NCBI GenBank assembly: GCA_900473175.1
Contig: UCKM01000005.1
Coordinates: forward strand, 1 to 64,000
DNA length: 64,000 nucleotides
Direction: 5' to 3'
Source of the DNA: Hyphomicrobiales bacterium
Lineage (GTDB): Bacteria; Pseudomonadota; Alphaproteobacteria; Rhizobiales; Rhizobiaceae
Under the pieces are notes generated by a model. It had not been told where the DNA came from and ran no database searches. It saw only the letters and a list, made by a program, of their open reading frames with translations. The position numbers and the translations under genes were made by a program. Within the stretch, counting starts at the first letter, position 1. The number at the start of each line of letters is the position of its first letter. This document shows, in pieces, positions 51,661 through 60,767 of the stretch.

Positions 51661-52236
51661 ATGGGTATCAGGCGAGTTGTTGCCATTTCCGGAAGCCATT
51701 CGGTGTCTTCCAAGACCGTAGCTCTTGTCGACGCGGTCTTGCGCGAATTAACCTCGGCCGACATCGAGTGCGAGCATGTCGCGGTCCGTGAACTCAATCC
51801 TGTCGCACTTCTTTCCGCAGACTTCGGGGATGAGTCACTCACCTCCTTCCTGCGAATGGTAGGCCATGCACACGGCTTGATCATCGCGACCCCGATTTAC
51901 AAGGCGTCGTTCACAGGCCTTTTGAAGGCGGCGCTCGACATTCTGCCGCAGTTCGCATTTGCCGGGAAAGTCGTCATGCCGCTCGGCACAGGGGGCAGTC
52001 TCGCCCATGTGCTCGCGTTGGATTATGGGCTGCGGCCGGTCATTCAATCGATGGGAGCGCGACATATCGTTCAGTCTCATTTCGTTGTTGAAGGGGACTT
52101 TTCCAAAGACGATCAAAGGATCAACGTTGACGACCCACGCTGGAGCGGCTTAAGGCACGCTTGCACCAACTTCCTGCATTCGCTAACGGATGATGGTCGC
52201 GCGGCGATGTTGGGCCACCCTCGTCCCGCCGCGTAG
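51661..52236 (+). CDS. NAD(P)H-dependent FMN reductase, SsuE/MsuE-like
   Basis: A 191-residue flavodoxin-fold reductase (ISGSHSVSSKTVALVDAVL at residues 9-27, TPIYKASFTGLLKAALDILPQ near 80). It resembles SsuE and MsuE, which supply FMNH2 to sulfonate monooxygenases. GGAGG lies upstream of its ATG, 13 bases after the monooxygenase gene, so the two form a two-component monooxygenase. Confidence 0.92.
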   Translation: MGIRRVVAISGSHSVSSKTVALVDAVLRELTSADIECEHVAVRELNPVALLSADFGDESLTSFLRMVGHAHGLIIATPIYKASFTGLLKAALDILPQFAFAGKVVMPLGTGGSLAHVLALDYGLRPVIQSMGARHIVQSHFVVEGDFSKDDQRINVDDPRWSGLRHACTNFLHSLTDDGRAAMLGHPRPAA

Positions 52237-52326
52237 CGAAATAGCCTTGATAGAAATGATGCCCCGTGGTCCCGGAGTACGAAAGCTCCTCCTGTTGCGA
52301 AGGCGTCGCTCATGCGCCGGCCGGGA

Positions 52327-52566
52327 CTAGAACTTGTTTTCTGCCGCCAGCTTGGCCAGCTTGGCAGCATCTGCATCGAACTCTCCAGGGAAAAATGATC
52401 TGAACGATCGCTTGTGAGCACCAGTCGACGATCGGAGAAGTGCGATATAAGCATTGAGAATGGAACCGCCCGAGACAGATGTAATTGTCTCTACGTTCCT
52501 GTTTAGGCCAACGTCGACCAAGTATAGCAGGACTCCCAGACCATAAGCTGTAGCTCGATGTCCTCC
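52327..52566 (-). pseudogene. Patatin-like phospholipase fragment
   Basis: The minus strand encodes GGGHRATAYGLG, LLYLVDVGLNRNVETITSV and SGGSILNAYIALL. These are the oxyanion-hole and nucleophile (GxSxG-type, SVSGGS) parts of patatin-like phospholipases. Only about 80 residues remain and the C-terminal catalytic Asp region is absent. The upstream extension overlaps the end of the glxA-like gene and looks non-coding. It is a remnant at the edge of the catabolic island. Confidence 0.65.
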
Positions 52567-52693
52567 ACCTTCACGCTGACTGCCTTCACGATTTTTGTTC
52601 GTACGTTGCTCCTTGCCCGGAACCCACCGGATCGATTGGGCCAGTACCGACATCTCGACACAGGAGCGAGAGGTTTCGGAGCTTGGGGTTGAA

Positions 52694-53707
52694 CTAAGGC
52701 CGAGAGGTGCGCTGATGCCTGGGCAAAGTCTCACCTTCCCGGATGAAAGCCCTGTTCAATGTTTTGCTGCCTAAAAGCCCGCAAGCGACGGCAATTTCTG
52801 TGAAATTCAGATCAGTCTCGAGAAGCAACTGCTTTGCCTTTCGTACCCGAAGTTGATCCCGCACTCTCAAGGGTGATTTTCCGAGTTCCTCCTTAAAAAT
52901 TCGTTCCATCTGTCTGCGTGTTGTCCCTATTCGCCGGGCAACTTCTGCCATGTTGATGGGATCCTCCATTGTGCTTTCAAAAATCCGCAGCGCTTGCTTG
53001 ACAACTCGGTTTGACACCCCTGAAAATATGAGCGCCGGTTGCTCATTTGTCCGCCGTTCGAATGGGATCATCAATATTGAGGCACATTTTCTCGCAAGTT
53101 CGTCACCAAATTCGGCGGCAACTATCTCCAAACCAAGGTAGGCTGAGCCCATTCCCCCAGCACACGTGTAGTGCCTGCCGTTCGGCCGATAGAGGCTGAT
53201 CGAATCCGCCGAAAACTCAATAAATTCCTCTCCAAACTCCTCCGTATGAAGCCAGCTGACACAACACTGGTTCTCCGACAGAACGTCTGCCTCTGCCAGC
53301 GCAAAAGTACCTGTGCAGAGTCCGACAAGGCGTATTTGCCTCTTGTTGATCTTTTTCAGCAAATCCAACAGCGCAGCTGGCGCTTTCTTATGCGGACTTA
53401 TTAATCCTCCGGCGACAACGACATAATCGCATCCCAGCATGGAGCTAAGCTCTGCTGTAGGCTCGACAAACATCCCGGTGCTTGATTGCACCCGACTGCC
53501 TGAAAGAGTGGTTATGTCCCAACTGCACCTGATCTGCCGGCTTTGGTCTCTTTCATCGGCGGCAAGCCGCAGGCAATCAAGAAAGAGGCTCAGAGCAGAG
53601 AGGGTAAACTGCGGCAGCAGAATTATCCCGAACCTTAATCTCTTAGTTGAAACGTTCGCTTCCAAACCGTCTTCCCGAGGTTTTGTGCGCCTCAGATATG
53701 GCGTCAT
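52694..53707 (-). CDS. GlxA-type AraC regulator
   Basis: A 337-residue regulator with a DJ-1/PfpI-like domain (FGIILLPQFTLSALSLFLDCLRLA, LVGLCTGTFALAEADVL with the Cys retained in GLCTG) and a C-terminal AraC DNA-binding domain (MAEVARRIGTTRRQMERIF, FTEIAVACGLLGSKTL). It resembles the protein at 33138-34247 in build but not closely in sequence. No catabolic gene is adjacent; decayed sequences lie on both sides. A TTG near 53662 is an alternative start, since no ribosome binding site precedes the ATG. Confidence 0.87.
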   Translation of the reverse strand: MTPYLRRTKPREDGLEANVSTKRLRFGIILLPQFTLSALSLFLDCLRLAADERDQSRQIRCSWDITTLSGSRVQSSTGMFVEPTAELSSMLGCDYVVVAGGLISPHKKAPAALLDLLKKINKRQIRLVGLCTGTFALAEADVLSENQCCVSWLHTEEFGEEFIEFSADSISLYRPNGRHYTCAGGMGSAYLGLEIVAAEFGDELARKCASILMIPFERRTNEQPALIFSGVSNRVVKQALRIFESTMEDPINMAEVARRIGTTRRQMERIFKEELGKSPLRVRDQLRVRKAKQLLLETDLNFTEIAVACGLLGSKTLNRAFIREGETLPRHQRTSRP

Positions 53708-53952
53708 GATAGATCATCACGCATGTGTCATTCGGTGTCAAAACCCTTATGGCGCGTCTATGGCCAAATGAGCGCGGCACTCCTGGAGCATTGTCCTTCT
53801 CACTTCGCAGCAACCATATCAATCCTGAAGGCACAACAATCTCCCAAAACACAAAACGATATCCGGAAAGTACCCTGAGGACCTACTTGAGATTTCAGCA
53901 GATATCAAAAAACTGCATATGATTTCTGCTAACATCGCGATCCTTTCGGCAG

Positions 53953-54340
53953 GTGACGATCCGCCGGCGTTCGACGCCGAAGGCGATCATTGCGGGTCCT
54001 ACCTCAGGGGTGACCACGATGGTGGCGCATTCAGGTGGGCCACCGCTTGCGAGGTATTTTTTACCCCTCGGCTTCAGCAAGGAAATCTACGCGGGAACAA
54101 CGAGTATGTTTTTTCACCGTCGGCAATGCGACCAAGGCGGTGCTGTGCCTATCGCTGGTCAAGCCGACCGCCGGTGTCTGGGCTTCGATGGCGATTTGAC
54201 TCTTTGCTATTCCAAGCGGCGAATGGCTGGGGCGGCAGCTTGACGGAAGTCTGGATCAGCGTCAGATTATCGTGCCTGCTACGGATTATTGGTTTTGACC
54301 GTTTCGAAACTGTTGTAAGACGGCGTCACAGGGTAATTCA
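53953..54340 (+). pseudogene. Decayed TSUP (TauE/SafE) permease C-terminus
   Basis: One frame gives TMVAHSGGPPLARYFLPLGF and SKEIYAGTTSMFF. The next frame continues as FTVGNATKAVL-LSLVKPTAGVWASMAI, a stop, then FAIPSGEWLGRQLDGSLDQRQ. A third continues VLTVSKLL-stop-DGVTG. Put end to end these are the C-terminal half of a sulfite exporter TauE/SafE family permease with at least two frameshifts and two stops. The N-terminal half is not present. The gene is dead. Confidence 0.75.
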
Positions 54341-54352
54341 CTTGAGCCTGAA

Positions 54353-54376
54353 GGTCCGCTTTGGGTCAGAAGCGGA
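54353..54376. repeat. Rhizobial short palindromic repeat
   Basis: GTCCGCTT and AAGCGGAC flank TGGGTCAG as a perfect 8-bp inverted repeat. A partial second copy (AAGCGGACATC) occurs about 90 bases downstream. Sequences built on GTCCGCTTTGGGTCA are, to my knowledge, scattered through Bradyrhizobium, Mesorhizobium and relatives and are often mis-annotated as short proteins. It follows the dead permease. Confidence 0.6.
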
Positions 54377-54614
54377 CGCTATCCCTGACTTGAAAGAATG
54401 ACCCATTCGGGGCCGATGGCCGACTGTCTGCTGCTAGGACACCCAATATGAGAAGCGGACATCAGAGTTCGTGCCGGCAAGGTCTGGCATTGGCCCAAAG
54501 CTGCCATTGATCATTTACGTGCAGGTTTACCGTAACGTACTTCTGTTCCCCCGCGGGTTGTCTATAATGTTTAGAGGGCACGTAAGTGCGTTCGATACGA
54601 TCATTGTAGGTGCG

Positions 54615-54941
54615 ATGGGATACAGGCAAACCAGGCTCATCTTCCTCAAAGCGCTGTATCATCAAGTTCTCGTGGTATGGCCGATCTTGTCCGGGATCAT
54701 CGTGTTGATGGTGGCGTGCGGGCTTCTGGTTGGGTGGATAGAAGGCTGGCGCGTGACCGACACACTCTATTTCACCTTCGTTACTGGCCTTACCATCGGC
54801 TACGGAGATCTGACACCGCAGCATTTTTCATCGCGCATCTTCGCTATTGTGATCGGCTTTTGCGGCATCATCCTGACCGGGCTCGTCGCGGCGGTCAGCG
54901 TAGAGGCGCTGCGTTCGACGGTCATCGATCGCAAGTCCTGA
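54615..54941 (+). CDS. Two-helix potassium channel-like protein
   Basis: A 108-residue protein with two hydrophobic helices (ILSGIIVLMVACGLLVGWI and IFAIVIGFCGIILTGLVAAV) around a pore loop carrying TIGYGDLTP, the K+ selectivity filter. Size and order match the minimal Ion_trans_2 channels. It has no cytoplasmic regulatory domain. The ATG at 54615 was chosen; one at 54567 adds 16 residues. A Ca2+/H+ antiporter gene follows after 42 bases, so the two may form an ion-homeostasis operon. Confidence 0.85.
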   Translation: MGYRQTRLIFLKALYHQVLVVWPILSGIIVLMVACGLLVGWIEGWRVTDTLYFTFVTGLTIGYGDLTPQHFSSRIFAIVIGFCGIILTGLVAAVSVEALRSTVIDRKS

Positions 54942-54983
54942 GCGCTCCATGGGCTGTGCCCTTTTTAGAATTAGGGATCTTTC

Positions 54984-56075
54984 GTGAATCATCTGTGGCA
55001 AGAAATCAGGCAAAACCCGATCCTTTGGCTACTCGCCCTCGTGCCTTGCGTTTTTACGGCGAAGTTGGCCAGCCCGGAAGCGCACACGCTGCTTTTTCTG
55101 CTCGCGGTATTGGCCATCATTCCATTGGCGACTTTGCTCAGTCACGCCACAGAGTCCGTGGCGGCCAAAACAGGCGATGCAGTCGGCGGCCTCCTCAATG
55201 CAACGCTGGGCAATCTCACTGAACTCATTATTGCGCTGGCTGCATTGCGCCTTGGCCAGTTTACCTTGGTGAAAGCTTCAATGGCCGGAGCAATTGTTAC
55301 CAACACTCTGTTCATGTTAGGAGCATCGTTCCTGCTTGGAGGACTGAAACATCACGTTCAAGACTACAATCGCGTCAATGCGCGTCTGCAAACAAGCCTG
55401 CTGTTTCTGGCTACAGTCGCCCTGATTATCCCCTCAGCAGTTGCCTCTGCCGATTTTGAGGCGCCGTCAGAGTTTATGCAAAAACTAAGTGTCGGCCTGT
55501 CAGTTGTCCTGATCATCGCCTATGGACTGGGTCTCGTATACTCACTGAAGAGCCATCGCGAATTCTTCGGCAGCACAGAGGAAGCTTCGGAGGAGCAGCC
55601 TTGGCCGCTCAATGTGGCCCTTGTTACGCTGGCCGGCGTGACGGTACTGGTGGCGCTCGTCAGCGAAATCTTTGTCGAATCGGTTCAGGAAGCGGCGGTG
55701 ACATTCGGAATGACGTCCGCGTTCGTGGGCTTTATCGTCGTGGCCTTGGTAGGCGGTGCGGCGGAAATGACATCAGCCTTTTCCGGCGCTCGCAAGAACA
55801 GGCTCGATCTGAGCGTCGGCATTGCTCTCGGGAGCGCTGCGCAGATCGCTCTCTTCGTTGCGCCAGTTCTAGTGCTGCTCAGCTATGTCATCGGCCCCGC
55901 GCCCATGAACCTGCAATTCTGGCCGGGCGCGGTCGTCATGGTGCTCATCGCCACAATGACCGCCACCATAGTCACCAACGGCGGGCGCTCGACATGGTTC
56001 GTGGGCGTATTGATGTTAATGGTATACTTCATTCTTGCGATGACACTTTATTTGCTCCCGCCTGGCGGTCAGTAG
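54984..56075 (+). CDS. cax: Calcium/proton antiporter (Cax type)
   Basis: A 363-residue, 11-helix cation exchanger with the two alpha repeats: GGLLNATLGNLTELIIAL near residue 68 and FVGFIVVALVGGAAEMTSAF near 250, each with the conserved Asn/Glu pair. It would export Ca2+ in exchange for protons at the inner membrane. The start is GTG (54984), and TAGAATTAGGGA precedes it. Confidence 0.92.
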   Translation: MNHLWQEIRQNPILWLLALVPCVFTAKLASPEAHTLLFLLAVLAIIPLATLLSHATESVAAKTGDAVGGLLNATLGNLTELIIALAALRLGQFTLVKASMAGAIVTNTLFMLGASFLLGGLKHHVQDYNRVNARLQTSLLFLATVALIIPSAVASADFEAPSEFMQKLSVGLSVVLIIAYGLGLVYSLKSHREFFGSTEEASEEQPWPLNVALVTLAGVTVLVALVSEIFVESVQEAAVTFGMTSAFVGFIVVALVGGAAEMTSAFSGARKNRLDLSVGIALGSAAQIALFVAPVLVLLSYVIGPAPMNLQFWPGAVVMVLIATMTATIVTNGGRSTWFVGVLMLMVYFILAMTLYLLPPGGQ

Positions 56076-57034
56076 TAGATGATCTCATTCCGTGCCACCG
56101 ATCACACCGCTGCCAAGGTCCCTTACATCGACGACATCAATTGGCTCAGGGGTCGTGCGGCGATGCCCACGGTTGCCTTCCATTCGCTTGATGACATTCG
56201 GCTTGCGGTTTTGGCCGCCAGATCGTCCCGGTTTTCCGCTCATACTGACTACCTCCGTCTGAGGTATTAGGATACCTCATTCGTGATCTGTTGTCAGTAC
56301 TGCGAAGCAGTTGGGACCAGACGAGGCACTTATGCAAGTCGCGTCTCGGTTTGGTCAAGGCGATGATATTACGCAGATACGTTCACCCTACCGCGAAAGC
56401 TTTTGCCTATCATCGAGGAACACGAAATTGCCAGTATGTGCACGACAGGATCGTGCACAAGAATTGGGGTGACGACGGGAATGGTATTTCCAACCTTCCT
56501 GTTCACCTGGCTGAAAACGGACGCTACTCAACTCGAAACTGGATTTCGGCGGGATCATAACAATTGCTCGTCGCATCGACGGATTGGCCTATGCTTGGCA
56601 GATAGCAGTGCTTGCGGATGAACGCGTCGGCGAAGGAAAGACCCTGTTTTCAGAGGTTTTAAACCGCAAGCGACAAACCCAGGTCTAAAACTTGCCGCGC
56701 ACGGACGGCCCGCACACCGTGCCGCGCGGCGGCGCCGCCGGATGACCACCTTCGCATGGACTTAATGAAGCAAAATCATCTCATATCCGGGACTGCAACC
56801 TGTGGGTTCGCAAAGCGGTGGATGGTTGAGCGCGCAAGCCCGGTCTATTGGCGATCTGCGCGCCGGACACCCTGATTTGCTCGGTACCCGATCATCGATT
56901 TGAACGGCTCAGTGCGCCCGTGGCGGCAAAGCGCAAAAGGGAAAGATCGGCGCTGGAACGAGTCCTACGCCACAAAGTGAGTCATGAGCATTCTATGTGG
57001 GACCCAAATATGGCCCCAAATCAATAAATTTGTT
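56076..57034. other. Gene-poor region before tRNA-Thr
   Basis: About 1 kb without a recognisable gene. A 63-codon ORF at 56079-56270 (+) starts 3 bases after the cax stop (MISFRATDHTAAKVPYIDD) but matches nothing I know and has no ribosome binding site. A perfect 8-bp palindrome lies at 56438-56458. Other short frames have no protein-like pattern. The stretch borders a tRNA-Thr gene, a common integration site, and may be the worn remains of inserted DNA. Confidence 0.45.
56438..56458. repeat. Perfect inverted repeat
   Basis: GTGCACGA and TCGTGCAC flank CAGGA. No T-run or gene end is close, so a terminator is unlikely. It may be a protein-binding palindrome or the relic of a mobile element end. 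Confidence 0.5.
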
Positions 57035-57053
57035 CTCGGCGGTTTTCGCCGAG
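57035..57053 (-). terminator. Hairpin downstream of tRNA-Thr
   Basis: CTCGGCG and CGCCGAG form a perfect 7-bp stem with a GTTTT loop. It lies 33 bases beyond the 3' end of tRNA-Thr on the minus strand and is followed by AACAAATTTATT. The T content after the stem is moderate, so termination is likely but not certain. Confidence 0.6.
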
Positions 57054-57085
57054 CTGCTCTATCTGTCTGTTTTTGTTGATGTTTG

Positions 57086-57161
57086 TGGTGCCCCCGGAGA
57101 GACTCGAACTCCCGACCCTCTGATTACAAATCAGATGCTCTACCAACTGAGCTACAAGGGC
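57086..57161 (-). tRNA. tRNA-Thr (anticodon TGT)
   Basis: A 76-nt cloverleaf on the minus strand: acceptor GCCCTTG, D-arm GCTCAGTTGGTAGAGC, anticodon loop TTTGTAA with TGT, T-arm GGGAGTTCGAGTCTC, and an encoded ACCA end. A hairpin follows as terminator. It is divergent from nadK. Confidence 0.96.
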
Positions 57162-57403
57162 AGCGGCGTCCGATTAGCACAAAGCTCCGGTCTGTAAAAC
57201 GAAAAAACAGCCAATCGCTTCAATTTCACGCTTTTTTTGAGCTTCAGGGCTTTTGCCAGAATGGGCGTTGCATGCTACGCGATAAATCCAGCGTGTGCCT
57301 CAGCCATCGAAATCGGTCGTTGCGGTCATTCGCCATCGCAAATGCTACGGCAGCGTTCACCCGAAGTGGTGGGCGGGAGCCGTTATCGGATATGCAGGCT
57401 GCC

Positions 57404-58177
57404 ATGAACCGGAAAATCGAAACATTTGCTTTTATTTCCTCCGGAACGCCCGACTCCGACGAGGCAATGCACGACCTCCGCGCGACTTACGGCCAGATCG
57501 AAGCCAAGGACGCGGACGTCATCATCGCGCTTGGCGGTGATGGTTTCATGCTGCAGACGCTGCAGACATACATGAACCAGGGCAAGATGATCTACGGCAT
57601 GAACCGCGGATCCGTCGGCTTCCTGATGAACGAGTACAGCAATCACGGATTGAAGGAACGCGTGGAAGCTGCCCAGGCCGAGACCATCCGCCCCTTGAAG
57701 ATGGTGGCGCAAACCGTCGATGGTGAACCTTTCACCGCCTTTGCTCTGAATGAAGTCTCGCTGCTGCGCCAGTCCTATCAGGCGGCAAAGATCAGAATTT
57801 CGGTCGATGATCAGGTCCGGCTGGAAGAACTGATCTGCGACGGCGTCATGGTGGCAACGCCCGCGGGCTCCACCGCCTATAATCTTTCCGCGCAGGGCCC
57901 GATCATCCCGCTCGATGCGCGGCTTCTCGCCCTCACCCCGGTATCAGCATTCCGCCCCCGTCGCTGGCGCGGCGCCTTGTTGCCAAACAGGGTAACAGTA
58001 CGCTTCGACATCCTCGAACCCGAGAAGCGGCCAGTCAATGCGGTCGCCGATCATACGGAAGTAAAGTCGGTCTTATCTGTGACGGTGGAGGAAGCATCGC
58101 AATTACGGGCAACCATTCTGTTTGACAAGAACCATTCCTGGAACGAACGAATTCTCAAGGAACAGTTCCTTTATTGA
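57404..58177 (+). CDS. nadK: NAD kinase
   Basis: A 257-residue enzyme that phosphorylates NAD to NADP. The GGDG motif ([11 protein letters not shown] near residue 44), NEVSLLR and [19 protein letters not shown] are all family signatures. The ATG at 57404 gives the length usual for rhizobial NadK; ATG 57392 would add four residues. The longer open frame reaches back into the tRNA-Thr gene and cannot be coding there. Confidence 0.94.
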   Translation: MNRKIETFAFISSGTPDSDEAMHDLRATYGQIEAKDADVIIALGGDGFMLQTLQTYMNQGKMIYGMNRGSVGFLMNEYSNHGLKERVEAAQAETIRPLKMVAQTVDGEPFTAFALNEVSLLRQSYQAAKIRISVDDQVRLEELICDGVMVATPAGSTAYNLSAQGPIIPLDARLLALTPVSAFRPRRWRGALLPNRVTVRFDILEPEKRPVNAVADHTEVKSVLSVTVEEASQLRATILFDKNHSWNERILKEQFLY

Positions 58178-58363
58178 CGACATCAGAATAAAATGATGCA
58201 CAATTGTAACAGACTCTTAAATGCAACCTCACCTGAGAGTTGACTTTTGCTGGCATGCGCCGTAACGCCATTGCAGCAAAACGCTGTGCAATTCAAGCGC
58301 CTGGTGCGCGGGCTGATAACGGACATGCGCGGCACCGACTGCAGATAGAAAGTTAAACCTCCT

Positions 58364-59869
58364 TTGACCACCTTTGCCGATCTGGGCCTTTCACCGAAAG
58401 TGCTCAATGCTGTAGAAGCAGCAGGATATACAATCCCGACACCGATCCAGGCTGGCGCCATCCCGCATGCCCTCCAGCGCAAGGACGTTCTGGGTATCGC
58501 TCAGACCGGTACCGGCAAGACCGCATCCTTCGTGCTACCCATGCTGACCCTCCTGGAACAGGGCCGGGCCCGGGCGCGTATGCCGCGTACACTCATCCTC
58601 GAGCCGACGCGCGAACTCGCCGCGCAGGTTGAGGAGAACTTCGTCAAATATGGCAAGAACCATCGCCTCAATGTGGCCCTGCTCATCGGCGGCGTATCCT
58701 TCGACGATCAGTTGCGCAAGCTCGAACGCGGCGCCGACGTATTGATTGCGACGCCTGGCCGCCTGCTTGATCATTTCGAGCGCGGCAAGCTGCTGCTCAG
58801 CGCCGTCGACATCCTTGTCATCGATGAAGCCGACCGCATGCTCGATATGGGCTTCATCCCCGATATCGAACGTATCTGCAAGTTGATCCCCTTCACCCGT
58901 CAGACGCTGTTCTTCTCGGCGACCATGCCGCCGGAAATCACCAAGCTGACCGAACAGTTCCTGCATTCGCCGACGCGCATCGAAGTGGCTAAAGCGGCAA
59001 CGACCGCCAAGACCGTCGAGCAGAAGCTGGTCAAGTCCGGCAAGAAAGACTGGGAAAAGCGCGCCGTATTGCGCGACCTGATCCGTTCCGAGGACGAAGG
59101 GCTGAAGAACGCGATCATCTTCTGCAATCGCAAGAAGGACGTATCCGAGCTGTTCCGCTCGCTGGTGAAGCATGATTTCGATGCAGGCGCACTGCATGGC
59201 GACATGGATCAGCGCGCGCGAACGACGATGCTGGCGAACTTCAAGGACGGCAAGCTCAAGTTGCTCGTCGCATCCGACGTCGCGGCACGTGGCCTCGATA
59301 TCCCCGACGTCAGCCATGTCTTCAATTTCGATGTGCCGATCCACTCGGAAGATTATGTCCACCGTATCGGCCGCACCGGCCGTGCCGGCCGTTCCGGCAA
59401 AGCGTTCACTCTGGTAACGCCCGCCGACGTCAAACACCTCTCGTCGATCGAAAAGCTCATTGGCGAGGATATCAGCTGGCATGACGGCGATCTCTCCACC
59501 CTGCCCGTCTCGACCGAACCGGACGAGGCGCCTCGCCGCGGTCGCCGCAGCAAGGCGGAACCCAAGCGCAAACCGCGCAATGAAGGCCGGGAACGCGAGC
59601 GTCCGCAATCGGAGATCGACATTATTGCCGCCGCCGAGAAGGCGAAGGATGCCGAGTCAGTTGAGCCGGTCGTAGAACAGCCCGTCATACGCACGGCGGA
59701 AAAGCCGCAGAAGTCGGCGATCAAGGCTGAAAACGAACAGCGTCGCACAAGAACGCCTCATGCCGAACCGCGCCGTGAACACCGCCGCGACCGCGACGAC
59801 ATGGGCTCAGCGCCCCTCGGCTTCGGCGACGAGATTCCTGCTTTCATGCTGATCGACACCAAGATCTGA
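58364..59869 (+). CDS. DEAD-box RNA helicase, RhlE-like
   Basis: A 501-residue helicase with all DEAD-box motifs: Q motif PTPIQ, AQTGTGKT, PTRELA, TPGRLLD, DEAD (residues near 154), SAT, and HRIGRTGRAG. The C-terminal 110 residues are a basic, disordered RNA-binding tail (RRGRRSKAEPKRKPRN). Members unwind RNA in ribosome assembly, often in the cold. The start is TTG at 58364, with an unusual CCTCC just before it in place of a Shine-Dalgarno sequence. The 186-base leader may contain control elements. Confidence 0.92.
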   Translation: MTTFADLGLSPKVLNAVEAAGYTIPTPIQAGAIPHALQRKDVLGIAQTGTGKTASFVLPMLTLLEQGRARARMPRTLILEPTRELAAQVEENFVKYGKNHRLNVALLIGGVSFDDQLRKLERGADVLIATPGRLLDHFERGKLLLSAVDILVIDEADRMLDMGFIPDIERICKLIPFTRQTLFFSATMPPEITKLTEQFLHSPTRIEVAKAATTAKTVEQKLVKSGKKDWEKRAVLRDLIRSEDEGLKNAIIFCNRKKDVSELFRSLVKHDFDAGALHGDMDQRARTTMLANFKDGKLKLLVASDVAARGLDIPDVSHVFNFDVPIHSEDYVHRIGRTGRAGRSGKAFTLVTPADVKHLSSIEKLIGEDISWHDGDLSTLPVSTEPDEAPRRGRRSKAEPKRKPRNEGRERERPQSEIDIIAAAEKAKDAESVEPVVEQPVIRTAEKPQKSAIKAENEQRRTRTPHAEPRREHRRDRDDMGSAPLGFGDEIPAFMLIDTKI

Positions 59870-59999
59870 GCCTGTCAACCCTCTGGTCCAACCAGGCCCT
59901 GTTTGGGATATCGCAAGGATCAGCCTTGCCGACTCGCTCGATCATGAGCCACATTGCCCCTGGCAAAGAAGGTCGTTGCCAAAAGAGGGGGGCGTTATC

Positions 60000-60407
60000 G
60001 TGGACACGCCGGGCGTTGGATGCGGCATCGTATTCCTGAAGGATGCCAGTATTCTCTTGTTGCAACGCAAGACGAGCCCTGAAGCGGACTCTTGGGGCAT
60101 TCCCGGCGGCAAGGTGGATTTTCTCGAAACGGCCGAAAAGGCCATTCGCCGCGAAGCCTTCGAGGAAACCGGCCTTCAGGTTGGATCAATCACGCTGCTT
60201 GGGCTCAGCGAGCAGCTCTTTCATGGCGAACGGCAACATTGGCTCGGCATCCTGTTTCTGGCTGAAAGCTATTCCGGTAATGTCCAGTTGCTTGAGCCTG
60301 AAAAGCACGCCGGTATCGACTGGTTTCGTCTCTACGATCTTCCAGCGAAGCTCACCCTTCCGACCCGCCACGCGATAGAGTTGATGCGGGAGCGCCAGCT
60401 CGCTTAA
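60000..60407 (+). CDS. Nudix hydrolase
   Basis: A 135-residue protein with a complete Nudix box (GGKVDFLETAEKAIRREAF, ending EETGL; catalytic glutamates in REAFEE). It hydrolyses nucleoside-diphosphate-linked compounds. The NADH-type or ADP-sugar specificity residues cannot be assigned. The GTG at 60000 has GAGGGGGG 8 bases upstream and is preferred over an in-frame TTG at 59976. Confidence 0.9.
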   Translation: MDTPGVGCGIVFLKDASILLLQRKTSPEADSWGIPGGKVDFLETAEKAIRREAFEETGLQVGSITLLGLSEQLFHGERQHWLGILFLAESYSGNVQLLEPEKHAGIDWFRLYDLPAKLTLPTRHAIELMRERQLA

Positions 60408-60414
60408 ATCCGGT

Positions 60415-60732
60415 CTATTTGGCCGCGCGGATTGACGCTTCATAGGCGCGCCTTGCCCATTCCGCCATCATGTCGGGATCGTCGAGCGCTTCATCGGGGA
60501 TGGACCAATAGGGCATGTCGATCGGCTTGTTCTTGCCGGTATAGCGCCATTGCCTGCATCCGGCGGCGGCAAAAGCGGGCGCCGAGAGTTTGTCCGCTTT
60601 AAGCAGTATTTCATCAGCAACTTCAAGTGCGATGATCATGCCGTTGAAATATATGCCCTTCCCACCAAACATACGCTTGATGGTCACCGGTCCGAGCCCC
60701 GCAAACAGATCCTGGATGGCATCATTATCCAT
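60415..60732 (-). CDS. TfoX/Sxy N-terminal domain protein
   Basis: A 105-residue protein made only of a TfoX N-terminal domain (LGPVTIKRMFGGKGIYFNGMI, KADKLSAPAF, YWSIPDEALDD). TfoX/Sxy regulates competence in gammaproteobacteria. The single-domain alphaproteobacterial proteins have no defined role. It is convergent with the Nudix gene (7 bases between stops) and lies downstream of sufA on the minus strand. Confidence 0.9.
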   Translation of the reverse strand: MDNDAIQDLFAGLGPVTIKRMFGGKGIYFNGMIIALEVADEILLKADKLSAPAFAAAGCRQWRYTGKNKPIDMPYWSIPDEALDDPDMMAEWARRAYEASIRAAK

Positions 60733-60767
60733 TGCTGGCTCATACCTTCAAAACAGTCAGGGCAATA

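Noticed and set aside
53919-54401. 160-codon ORF ending in VRFGSEADAIPDLKE
   Set aside because: Its first part runs out of frame over the dead TSUP permease and its end is the translated rhizobial repeat, so it is not a gene.
57083-57403. N-terminal extension of NadK
   Set aside because: The open frame runs back through the tRNA-Thr gene, so it cannot be coding there.
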